Shown piece by piece: positions 27,301 to 34,428 of a stretch of 64,000 bases of DNA. This DNA comes from Methylobacillus rhizosphaerae (lineage in GTDB: Bacteria; Pseudomonadota; Gammaproteobacteria; Burkholderiales; Methylophilaceae). The notes beneath the pieces were generated by a model, which saw nothing but the letters and a program-made list of their open reading frames with translations, searched no databases and was not told the DNA's origin. The stretch is taken from assembly GCF_900187985.1 (NCBI RefSeq), contig NZ_FZOA01000001.1, forward strand, positions 1-64,000. The letters are read 5' to 3'. The translations under genes and the position numbers were made by a program. Position 1 is the first letter of the stretch. Each line of letters begins with the position of its first letter.

Positions 27301-30300
27301 GGGACATCGGGGTTGGTTTCATTTGTATGCCACCAACTCGGGCTGATACCTTCCAGGAAATCAGCGCTCCAATCCGGGTGACGTTCAGCCAGCAACATGA
27401 TGCCGCCGGCAGCCAGCCAGCGCTGTGTCTGAGAAAGTGCTGCCAGCGGGCTGTTGGTCTTGTGCAGCGTGTGACGGACGATCACTACATCAAATGCGCT
27501 GGACAATGGCTTGTCGCTGGTGATTTTCCAGTTTGCAATGTCGAACGTGCTGATGCTGATGTTTGCATGCTCGTGAAACTCGGCTTGCTGGCGTGATTGC
27601 ATCATGTCACTTGGCAATGCCAGGACATATTCGAAACGATCCTCGGGGAGCAGGTCGATCAGCGTTTTTGGCAGATCGCTGGGGCCGGCACTGATTTCCA
27701 GCACTCTCAGGCGCCGTGAGTCAGGCCAGGTACTCGCCATTTTCCCTAGCGTGTTTTCAATGGCTTGGCTCAGGCCCAGGTAGGCTGGGTCATGATCGTA
27801 CAGTGCTTCGGCAATAGGAGAGTGCTGCAGTTCATGCAGCAATTCCTGGCCGTCGACGGTTCCGCTGAGCAATGCAGGCAGCTGGCGGCCAACGCGACCG
27901 ATCACTGACAATTGTGGCAGGCTGGCCGGGGAGTCGCGCAGGATGGTCTGCCAGAGTTCTTCTGCCGAAGGCAGGTGGGAATTGGCTGATAGTGCCCATT
28001 GTCCATCCTGCTCTTCCAGCAGGCCTTCATTGCTGAGGAGTGTCGTCAGCCATTGTCCATACGAGGAGGCCAGCATCTGCTGCCAATGTTGAGGGTATTG
28101 GGCTGCCAGCTGCTGGCAGGCTTCGTATACAAACGAGACTGTGAGCACCTCAATGAGCGGCAGGGTTTCCTTGAACCATTTCTCGCGATCGTACTCAATG
28201 CCCGCAAGCAGGGCACGCATCTGGGTCGTGATCTCCGGAATGGCAGGGGTTTCGGTCTGCATACCATCCAGTGGGTGCGGTGCCAGCCAAGGAGTAATAC
28301 GCCAATTGGCTACTTTGTTTTGATTGCGCTGCTTCAGGTGCGCGGCGCGGAAGCGGCATGCGGAAACGCTGGCAATCAAGTTGTTATGCGCGTCGAACAG
28401 CTCAAAATCAGCCAGGACCGAGCGCGTGCTGTGGCGGCGCAGACGCGCGCGCAAATGGGTGATGGTCGCGTTTGCGTAAAGATCGAGGCGGCCCACCTTG
28501 ACGGGAAGCAGGGCAATGCCCTGTTTCGCTTCAATGGCTTCACCGAAGAAATCAACCAGCGACTGGAAACATACGTCCAGCAATGCTGGATGCAGGAAGT
28601 AACCTTCCAGTTCAAGTTTGGCCGGACATGTGATCCAGGCTTCGAGTTTGTCGTCTTCAACGACCACTTTCTGCAAGCCCTGGAAAGCCGGACCATAATC
28701 CAGCCCGAGGAGCGACGCCAGGTGATAATGCTTTTGCTGATCCAGCTGCTGGCTCGGTGCACTTAATGCACTCAAATGGGCAACGGGCGCCCTGTTGCTG
28801 GATTCCAGCAAACGGCCTGTGGCATGCAACGACCATTCATCATTGCTCAGGCGCTGGCGGCTTTTGATCTGGAAACCGCAATCACGCGGGTTCAGCACCA
28901 GGCGCAAGGTGCGGCTGTGCTCGCCATCGAATACCATGGGCGAGACAATATCGAGCTGTTCGACAATGAAGTGTTCGCTTCCCAGCCACTCATGCGCGGC
29001 TGCCAGCGCCATCTCGACGTAGGCTGCGCCTGGATAGACAATGGCGCCGCCGACTTTGTGGTCTTCCAGCCATGGCAGTATGCTGTGATCAAGGATGTTT
29101 TCCCAGGAGGCTTCCGCATCGTCCAGGCGCCAGCCTAGCAGCGGGTGTACACGCCGCCGCTCAATAACGTGTAGGCTCTCGCTGGTCTTGGCATGCCAAT
29201 GGCGTTCCTTTTGCCATGGATAGTTGGGCAGGCGCACCCTGCGGCCCTGATGCGGGAAGTAAGTGCTCAGTAATGATTGTTCTGCGAGCAGATGCAGTCG
29301 CGCCGCTGCTTCTTCAATGCGTTGCAGGCCATCATCATTCCGACGCAGTGTGGGAATAAAGCGTCCCTGGATATTGACAGCACTCAGTGATTCAGTGACA
29401 TAGCGTTGCAGGATGGCATGTGGCCCGATTTCAACGAACAGGCGGCAACCCAGTTCAGCTATCCTGGTGATGGCATCAGCAAAGCGCACTGGCTCGCGCA
29501 CATTGCGCCACCAGTAATCCGCATCCAGGACTGTGCCATCGAGCACATTGCCAGTGACAGTCGAAACAAAGGTGATTTCCCCAGGTTGTGGCGCAGGCAG
29601 GCTTGCAAGGCGCTTGGCAAGATCGGTGCGGATGGAATCCATCTGCTTGCTATGGAAGGCATAATCCAGGTCCAGCAGCCTGAAGAAAATCCGTTTGGAC
29701 TCCACGATTGCCTGGATACGCAGCAGGCTTTCCAGGTTGCCGGAAAGCGTGACATTGTCCGGGCTGTTGATGCCGGCAATTTCCACTTCAGAAGTGATGC
29801 CCAGCTCATCCATGACCTCCTTGATTGCACTGGCTGACATTCCAACTGCTGCCATGCGCCCCATGCCCAGTGTCAGACCCTGTGCCTGGCTACGGGCGCA
29901 GATCACGCTGATGGCTTGTGCCAGTGTCAATATGCCTGCGGCCCAGGCTGCTGCGATTTCACCCACACTATGGCCGGCTACTGCTGACGGCTTGATGCCG
30001 GATTCTTCCAGCAATGTTGTGATGGCGACCTGGATTGCGAAAATCAAAGGCTGAGCGACAGTAGTGTCATGCAGCTTGCTGTCCTCATCTTTAGCCTGAA
30101 TTTCCTCAAGGATGGAAAACTGTGCTTCAGGCTGCATGGCAGCATCTACTTCTGTGAGGATTTCAGCAAATCGCGGCGACTCTGCCAGCAATGCCCGACC
30201 CATGCCAAGCCACTGCGCACCGTTGCCTGAATAGATAAATGCAATGCTGCCAGCTTGTGGCAGGCTGTCTTCAGTCAATATCTGCGGAGGGTTTTCACCG

Positions 30301-31928
30301 GCGGCATATTGCTGGAGCAGGCTGATTGCAGATTCCACTGTGTCTTCGTGCAGGAAGAGCCGTTTTTCCAGGCGATCCCGTTGGAAGGCAGCGGCATGGG
30401 CAATATCGTAGAAATCCGGCGCGGATTTATCAGCCAGCAAGTCTGCGTAGCGCTCGGCCAACGCACGCAAGGCTGTTTCTGAGCGTGCGGAAAGCACAAG
30501 CGGAGGCAGGTTGTCAGTTATAAGTGTTCGCTCACTTTCGGATTGGGCCGGGAACTCCTGGATCAGGACGTGGGCATTGGCACCGCCAAAACCAAAAGAA
30601 TTGATACCGGCAACCAGTGGCTTGGCATCTTCCCTGGTCAGCGATTTGTATTTTGGAACCAGTTCAAGGTTCAACCCCTTGAAATCTATCCGTGGGTTGG
30701 GGGTTTTCAGGTGCAGCGCGGGTGGCAGGGCATGATGTTTCAGCCCCAGTACTGCCTTGACGAGCCCGGCCATGCCGGAGGCTGGCTCCAGGTGGCCCAG
30801 GTTGGCTTTGATAGAGCCTATTGGGAGGGGCTTGGCGCGGCCTTGGCCATAAATCTTGCCGATGGCGGCAGATTCTATGGGGTCGCCTACGACCGTGCCT
30901 GTGCCGTGGGCCTCGATGAAGTCGATGTCCTGCGGAGCCAGGCCGCTGCGGGACAATACTTCGCGCATCAGCTCGGATTGGCCGTCGCTGCTCGGGATGG
31001 TGATACCGGTTTTGCGAGAGCCATCTGCATTGACACCGCTTGCGAGAATGACGGCATGTACTTCATTTCCATCTGCCAGTGCCTGGTCCAGCGGCTTCAG
31101 GAGCAAGACCGTTGCGCCTTCGGAACGTACATAACCATCGCCGGCAGCATCGAAACTCTTGCAGCGACCGCTTGCCGACAGCATGGAAGCCTTGGTGAAA
31201 CCGACAAACGGATGAGGGTGAAGTAGCAAGTTCACACCGCCTACCAGGGCAGTGGAGGCCTCTCCGTTACGCAGGCTGTTGCAGGCGTGATGCAGTGCGA
31301 CCAGTGAGGATGAGCAAGCCGTGTCAACAGCGAGCGAAGGCCCGTGCAGATCAAAGATATAAGACAGCCGATTGGCCGCAATACTTAAGGTATTGCCGGT
31401 CATGGAATGTGATGAGGCTGCAGCAATGTCATCCAGGCCGCGAGTGCCATAATCAAAACCGGAAATGCCGACATAGACGGCGCAGTTGGTACCCGCCATG
31501 GTGGATGCAGGGACACCGGCATTTTCCATGGCTTCCCAGGATAGTTCCATCAGCAAGCGCTGCTGAGGGTCCAGCCAGGCTGCTTCGCGCGGGGAAATGC
31601 CAAAAAAGCCGGCATCAAATTCATCAATACGGGACAGTACGCCAGCAGAGAACGTGATACTGCGGCCCGGTTCCGCGCGCTTGGCGTGCTGCAGTTCGTC
31701 CGTTGCCCAGCGTTCGGCTGGTACTTGCGTGACGAGATCGCGCTTTTCCTTTAATGCCTCCCAGAGGCTGGCTTCATCGCCAATGTCACCGGGAAAACGG
31801 AACGCTATACCAATAATGGCGACAGGTTGAGCGGAACGCCGGGTGTCAGCAGTCACTGACCCGGTTTCTGGAGTGGCGGCATTGCCATCTTCATCGCTAT
31901 GTTTGTCGTTATTAGTGGATTGAATCAT
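24324..31928 (-). CDS. Single-module, fully reducing type I polyketide synthase (RkpA-like)
   Basis: This 2,534-residue megasynthase has the domain order KS, AT, DH, degenerate MT, ER, KR, ACP. KS (36-460): DTACSSS with Cys206, then EAHGTGT and KANLGH histidines. AT (about 563-860): GHSVG with Ser655 and YAFH, which suggests malonyl use. DH: H-x3-G-x4-P with His958 and LLDV at 1117-1120. Residues 1240-1600 resemble a methyltransferase, but the SAM motif is LEISAG rather than the usual glycine-rich form. ER: HGAAGGVGIA at 1931. KR: GGLSGFG at 2138 and catalytic Tyr2280. ACP: phosphopantetheine Ser2443 in LGMDSLMAV. There is no thioesterase. Acting repeatedly it would make a saturated chain like a fatty acid. 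ATG 31928 is preceded by AAGGA. Confidence 0.93.
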   Translation of the reverse strand: MIQSTNNDKHSDEDGNAATPETGSVTADTRRSAQPVAIIGIAFRFPGDIGDEASLWEALKEKRDLVTQVPAERWATDELQHAKRAEPGRSITFSAGVLSRIDEFDAGFFGISPREAAWLDPQQRLLMELSWEAMENAGVPASTMAGTNCAVYVGISGFDYGTRGLDDIAAASSHSMTGNTLSIAANRLSYIFDLHGPSLAVDTACSSSLVALHHACNSLRNGEASTALVGGVNLLLHPHPFVGFTKASMLSASGRCKSFDAAGDGYVRSEGATVLLLKPLDQALADGNEVHAVILASGVNADGSRKTGITIPSSDGQSELMREVLSRSGLAPQDIDFIEAHGTGTVVGDPIESAAIGKIYGQGRAKPLPIGSIKANLGHLEPASGMAGLVKAVLGLKHHALPPALHLKTPNPRIDFKGLNLELVPKYKSLTREDAKPLVAGINSFGFGGANAHVLIQEFPAQSESERTLITDNLPPLVLSARSETALRALAERYADLLADKSAPDFYDIAHAAAFQRDRLEKRLFLHEDTVESAISLLQQYAAGENPPQILTEDSLPQAGSIAFIYSGNGAQWLGMGRALLAESPRFAEILTEVDAAMQPEAQFSILEEIQAKDEDSKLHDTTVAQPLIFAIQVAITTLLEESGIKPSAVAGHSVGEIAAAWAAGILTLAQAISVICARSQAQGLTLGMGRMAAVGMSASAIKEVMDELGITSEVEIAGINSPDNVTLSGNLESLLRIQAIVESKRIFFRLLDLDYAFHSKQMDSIRTDLAKRLASLPAPQPGEITFVSTVTGNVLDGTVLDADYWWRNVREPVRFADAITRIAELGCRLFVEIGPHAILQRYVTESLSAVNIQGRFIPTLRRNDDGLQRIEEAAARLHLLAEQSLLSTYFPHQGRRVRLPNYPWQKERHWHAKTSESLHVIERRRVHPLLGWRLDDAEASWENILDHSILPWLEDHKVGGAIVYPGAAYVEMALAAAHEWLGSEHFIVEQLDIVSPMVFDGEHSRTLRLVLNPRDCGFQIKSRQRLSNDEWSLHATGRLLESSNRAPVAHLSALSAPSQQLDQQKHYHLASLLGLDYGPAFQGLQKVVVEDDKLEAWITCPAKLELEGYFLHPALLDVCFQSLVDFFGEAIEAKQGIALLPVKVGRLDLYANATITHLRARLRRHSTRSVLADFELFDAHNNLIASVSACRFRAAHLKQRNQNKVANWRITPWLAPHPLDGMQTETPAIPEITTQMRALLAGIEYDREKWFKETLPLIEVLTVSFVYEACQQLAAQYPQHWQQMLASSYGQWLTTLLSNEGLLEEQDGQWALSANSHLPSAEELWQTILRDSPASLPQLSVIGRVGRQLPALLSGTVDGQELLHELQHSPIAEALYDHDPAYLGLSQAIENTLGKMASTWPDSRRLRVLEISAGPSDLPKTLIDLLPEDRFEYVLALPSDMMQSRQQAEFHEHANISISTFDIANWKITSDKPLSSAFDVVIVRHTLHKTNSPLAALSQTQRWLAAGGIMLLAERHPDWSADFLEGISPSWWHTNETNPDVPVSSLMSPGVWEQLIADAGLSDGTTFIEPAAEELSEGAYLLLAKRSIEDMPVLEEPAVASWLLLADQASASLARHLRIRLESQGQQVVIANQLPQDADTADNIVHLSGWSDTPDQASATLASLTRNVQALSGNPGKAPHLWLVTQGATLATSLLSNVQPNPAQSALWGFGRVIMNEQPQLGCTLIDLACNPQDFNTPARLENELLRPDGATEIVLSYSARHYLVIQKDTEQRSAPAKQNARFRLDFHVPGQLRNLVWLPEAEQVLHDDDIEVQTKATGLNFRDVMYLMGLLPDEAVENGFAGASLGLEFAGVVSRVGPRVKDIRPGDAVMGFGASCFSSHVVTRADAVAIIPEGWSFEAATTVPTVFFTVYYALKQLADLQPGERILIHGAAGGVGIAAIQLARHLGAEIYATAGSDEKRDFVELLGADRVFDSRSLAFADEILAATAGEGVDVVLNSLAGEAMRRSIDVLKPFGRFLELGKRDFFENTPIGLRPFKSNISYFGIDADQLLTGRPKLAARVFREVMMLFHEDVLAPLPYRTFTADKVIEAFRLMQQARHIGKIVVSMADARPAIEQSAQQAPAVTFDKDTTWLVTGGLSGFGLESARWLAARGVGNLVLAGRRGLKTPMAREIIAAFAAEGVNVVAQACDISDAKAVRDLVERIKQTMSPLKGILHAAATFDDKLIDRLDNASIENVLSAKLLGAWNLHQATRNIPLDHFVMYSSVTTMIGNPGQANYVAANAGLEGLMFLRHHMGLPAVSIGWGPISDAGYLTRNAAIKDSLEQRLGKSPISAATALAQLDRILVSGTRLSIPANFEWNTLAHLLPSSSTSRFSILNRDRKDQSQSGDSVNIRDLIAGKTPEEVQELVQSLLIQEVAEILRINPERIDANRSLHDLGMDSLMAVELALALEQRFGIQLPVMMLNDSPTAISVTARIVEKLLGNEDPSEDTQSAGLATDVLRQHGEGFTSEEIQELNDDARKLAQTGTKLIS

Positions 31929-31971
31929 CAAGCCGTCCTTAATTTATCAACGCCCCGATCTTTCAATGTTC

Positions 31972-32032
31972 GATCTTCAATATTCGAAGATCAAGTGTAA
32001 GGCTGTGTATAGCCTCATGCTGCAACGCAGCA
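31972..32032 (-). promoter_or_regulatory. Three consecutive hairpins in the leader of the capsule operon
   Basis: Three inverted repeats follow each other just upstream of the PKS start: GATCTTC/GAAGATC (31972-31992, 7-nt loop), AGGCT/AGCCT (32000-32015) and TGCTGC/GCAGCA (32018-32032, 3-nt loop). None has a T-run on the minus strand, so they look more like leader structure or operator sites than terminators. They lie between the proposed promoter and the ribosome-binding site. Confidence 0.4.
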
Positions 32033-32096
32033 GTTAGGAGGAGGTCATTTATTTTAGTTATTAGGGTAATAGATTTTTATTATTGTTATCTGCGTG

Positions 32097-32126
32097 ATTA
32101 TAGCGGTACTGTTACACAGTCGTCAT
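32097..32126 (-). promoter_or_regulatory. Putative sigma-70 promoter of the capsule operon
   Basis: On the minus strand TATAAT (32102-32097) follows ATGACG (32126-32121) with 18-bp spacing. The -10 is perfect and the -35 matches four of six positions. Transcription from here would give a leader of about 160 nt before the PKS ATG. Confidence 0.4.
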
Positions 32127-32556
32127 TGTTATCACTTAGCTCACGGCTATCTATTGAGTTGTACCCGTTTTGCAGAGCTGTTGCCTCCCTCCCTTGATGC
32201 GACAGTGCAAACGCTTACTTGAAACCATCTTCCAGGCTTGATACAGGCTTGTATTCTACATTTTCTATCAGTTCAACCTCAAGCCTAGCTCATAGCTGCT
32301 TTGAGTATCGCATGAGAGTGTAAGGCGCATCCTGATCTTGTCAGTACAGTGGGTAATGATGAAGGGAGTGTCGGGATTATTTGATTAATATCAATTATAT
32401 AGAGAAGAGTTAATGTGTGGGTGTTCGCTATTAGTCTTCAGGATATTTATGGAGACTGGGGTGTGAGAATATCCCGAATATTCTGCCTTGATAACATTTG
32501 TTAATAATTCTTCTGGTTTGGAGAGTAGGAGCTCCATGCTCGCGATGGTTGATAGG

Positions 32557-33024
32557 TCATAGACTTCTGTTTATGCCATCAATGCTGTACCGTCCGCTTC
32601 CTTGAGTCAGGATGGCAAACAACATCAGGGCCAGCAGCAATGGGACCTTGAATCCTAGGCCTGCCTCTGTTTCAATCTGATTCCATCCTGTCCAACCCAA
32701 ATCAAAGTGGACGGTATATACAGCGACGAATGTGACGTACAACAAGCCGAGTGCTGCAAATCGACTGTAAAGGCCGAACATAAGCATTAAGCCAAATGTG
32801 ATTTCACCTGCCCCCGCAGTGACCCAGTTCAGGTTGGAGCCAAGAAAGTACAGGGGGAAGGGAAATTGCAGACTGCTGAACCATGCGGGAGCATCAATGC
32901 CACCACTGAGCTTGGTATAGCCGGCAAACAGGAACTCTTGTGCTGCGCCAATCCGGAGAGTCAGCAACCCGATATCATGTATCTTCTCTATCGCTTTCGC
33001 GTGCAAGGAATGCCAGGAATTCAT
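32557..33024 (-). CDS. DoxX-family membrane protein (HvfD-like)
   Basis: This 155-residue protein has four membrane helices and the DoxX pattern: LRIGAAQEFLFAGYTKLSGG in helix 1, TAGAGEITFGLMLMFG, and a C-terminal LLLALMLFAILTQG. It overlaps the DUF2063 gene by 50 bp and is the last gene of the four-gene operon. DoxX proteins (HvfD) are regular members of HvfABCD/bufferin operons. Their role there is unclear; redox support or membrane handling of the modified peptide has been suggested. Confidence 0.85.
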   Translation of the reverse strand: MNSWHSLHAKAIEKIHDIGLLTLRIGAAQEFLFAGYTKLSGGIDAPAWFSSLQFPFPLYFLGSNLNWVTAGAGEITFGLMLMFGLYSRFAALGLLYVTFVAVYTVHFDLGWTGWNQIETEAGLGFKVPLLLALMLFAILTQGSGRYSIDGINRSL

Positions 33025-33259
33025 CTTTCATATCTCCATAATAATGTGAGGTCCATGCAGACTGGCGAATGAATGCCTGCAGTAATGCTTTCCATGCAGG
33101 CTCTCCCAATTGTTGCCGCAGCTCGGGGAAGTGAGCCTCTATCATTTGGCTGGCCCCGAGAAATACCAGGTGCCGATAAGTACGCATTCCCGACTCTGTA
33201 TATCCAGGAGGAATGGTTTCGGTAGCCCCTCTTATGTAGAGGTAGAAGTCTTCAGCCAT
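32975..33259 (-). CDS. Short DUF2063 (HvfC-like) partner protein
   Basis: This 94-residue protein corresponds to the N-terminal DUF2063 domain of HvfC-type partners (PPGYTESGMRTYRHLVFLGASQMIEAHFPELRQQLG). In those proteins this domain helps bring the precursor peptide to the MNIO oxidase. The C-terminal domain found in standard HvfC proteins (about 250 residues) is missing. The next gene starts inside this one, and the stop codon is clean, so it may be a natural short form. It overlaps the oxidase gene by 28 bp. Confidence 0.75.
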   Translation of the reverse strand: MAEDFYLYIRGATETIPPGYTESGMRTYRHLVFLGASQMIEAHFPELRQQLGEPAWKALLQAFIRQSAWTSHYYGDMKDEFLAFLARESDREDT

Positions 33260-34014
33260 GATAGTTCCTGATTGATTGTGACCATGGATGGAATATCGTT
33301 ATCCCATTCCAGGAGGATGGGGATGTTGTGAAGTTCATGTAACCTGAGCGCCGCTTCTCGGGTTGTGGCTTCAACCGGCCGGCTGTGAGTGTCAATGTAA
33401 AGGTTGAAGCGCTGGTCGAATTCATGGCCTGCCACATGCATGTAAGTGACCCGATGTAGGTCCAGTTTGGTCACGAAATGGTGCAAGTCTGTCTGCTGGT
33501 GATTCTTGTGATTGACCGCAATGTTGTTGATGTCCAGCAATATATTGCAGTCTGCTCTTTCAACGACTCGCATCAGAAACTCTACTTCGCTCATGTCGCC
33601 TGTGTTGGTGTAGTAAGTGGTGTTTTCTACCGCAATCCTGGTTCCGAGCACGTCTTGGACTTCCTTGATGCGATCACTGACGCGGATGACTTCACTCTCA
33701 GTAAAGGGAATCGGAAAAAGATCGTAGAGTTGATGTGCGTCACCGCTTGCTGCGAGATGGTCGGAATAATATTCCGCACTGATATCTATCATGAGCTCAC
33801 GTACTGCTTTGAGAAAGTCATGCTGGATGGGCGCTTGCCCGCCCAAACTGAGTGACACACCATGCAACCTGACCGGGCGACCAGAGTCCAATAGCTTGTA
33901 GAGGGGAGTCCTGTCGCGCCGAATCCAGTTCTCCGGCGCAACTTCAAAAAAATCAGCATGAATTGCCGATATGTCCCATCCTGCCATTTCACCCCGGTAG
34001 CCTAGTCCAGTCAT
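33232..34014 (-). CDS. DUF692 multinuclear iron oxidase (MNIO, HvfB-like)
   Basis: This 260-residue TIM-barrel enzyme belongs to the DUF692/MNIO family, which uses two or three iron ions and oxygen to modify Cys residues in ribosomal peptides. Metal-ligand-type motifs are present in order: VRLHGVSLSLGG, SDHLA, VENTTYY, LLDINNIAVN, HVAGHEF, DTHSRPV and LLEWDNDIP. The length is that of HvfB and other bufferin oxidases. It lies 10 bp after the Cys-repeat peptide gene, which is its presumed substrate, and overlaps the DUF2063 partner. The exact modification cannot be read from sequence. Confidence 0.92.
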   Translation of the reverse strand: MTGLGYRGEMAGWDISAIHADFFEVAPENWIRRDRTPLYKLLDSGRPVRLHGVSLSLGGQAPIQHDFLKAVRELMIDISAEYYSDHLAASGDAHQLYDLFPIPFTESEVIRVSDRIKEVQDVLGTRIAVENTTYYTNTGDMSEVEFLMRVVERADCNILLDINNIAVNHKNHQQTDLHHFVTKLDLHRVTYMHVAGHEFDQRFNLYIDTHSRPVEATTREAALRLHELHNIPILLEWDNDIPSMVTINQELSWLKTSTST

Positions 34015-34024
34015 TGCTGTTTCC

Positions 34025-34261
34025 TTATTTCTTGGAGCAAGACGCTTCTTTTTTACTGCAGGAGGATTCCTTTTTCACGCTGGATGCATCCTGATGTTCG
34101 GAAGAAGCTTCTTTCTTGGAACAGGATGCGTCCTTTTTCTCGGCAGATGCCTCTTTCTTGCTGCATGAGCCGGCACTACATTTTTTCTCGGCAGGATTAC
34201 CGGCTAGTGCAGAGGTGGCGATGATGGCGGTGGCGAGTGCAGCCAGGTGTTTGATATTCAT
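34025..34261 (-). CDS. Secreted Cys-repeat precursor peptide (HvfA/bufferin-like)
   Basis: This is a 78-residue peptide. ATG 34261 has AGGAG 8 bp upstream. A Sec-type signal peptide (MNIKHLAALATAIIATSALA) with a likely cut after ALA at 20 leaves a 58-residue hydrophilic product rich in Lys, Ser, Ala and Glu, with five Cys. Four Cys stand in a repeated SCSKK context (three of them followed by EAS), not in the EGKCG context known for HvfA and classical bufferins. As first gene of an operon with MNIO, DUF2063 and DoxX it is most likely the peptide that the oxidase modifies. A role in binding copper or another metal in the periplasm is expected from the family. Confidence 0.85.
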   Translation of the reverse strand: MNIKHLAALATAIIATSALAGNPAEKKCSAGSCSKKEASAEKKDASCSKKEASSEHQDASSVKKESSCSKKEASCSKK

Positions 34262-34322
34262 GTTGATACTCCTATTGTGTGGTTGAATTGCATGGTGAGT
34301 ATTCACGATGCCCCATTGCTAA

Positions 34323-34348
34323 TACGTGATTGCTCAAGTCATGGTTAC
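34323..34348 (-). promoter_or_regulatory. ECF sigma (SigF-type) promoter for the HvfABCD-like operon
   Basis: On the minus strand GTAACC (34348-34343), then exactly 16 bp, then CGTA (34326-34323). It faces the precursor peptide gene and would give a leader of about 55 nt. It matches the promoter of the adjacent sigma gene in the -35 hexamer and spacing, with one difference in the -10. Confidence 0.7.
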
Positions 34349-34391
34349 ACTGGTGCTAAAAAATAATGTGGATATTTTTTTTGGTATCGCT

Positions 34392-34417
34392 GTAACCTTT
34401 ACTCCTTCCCCAACGAA
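34392..34417 (+). promoter_or_regulatory. ECF sigma (SigF-type) promoter for its own sigma gene
   Basis: GTAACC (34392-34397), 16 bp, CGAA (34414-34417). This is the consensus I know for SigF of Caulobacter crescentus, which controls bufferin operons. Expected transcription starts near 34424, only about 5 nt before the ATG, so the sigma mRNA would be almost leaderless. Autoregulation is inferred. Confidence 0.72.
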
Positions 34418-34428
34418 TTCTTTGAACC

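Larger units (their letters stand above)
31929..32556. other. 628-bp gene-free region between the capsule operon and the DoxX gene
   Basis: No convincing ORF is seen on either strand. The right-hand half is AT-rich. Besides the leader hairpins and promoter listed separately, it contains GAATATCCCGAATATTC at 32467-32483, an inverted repeat of GAAT-AT arms that could be an operator or part of the 3' region of the HvfABCD-like operon. No terminator with a T-run is visible for that operon. Confidence 0.5.

Noticed and set aside
24549-31830. Many open frames on the plus strand opposite the PKS gene
   Set aside because: They lie in complementary frames of a clearly coding 2,534-residue gene, have no domains and no ribosome-binding sites.
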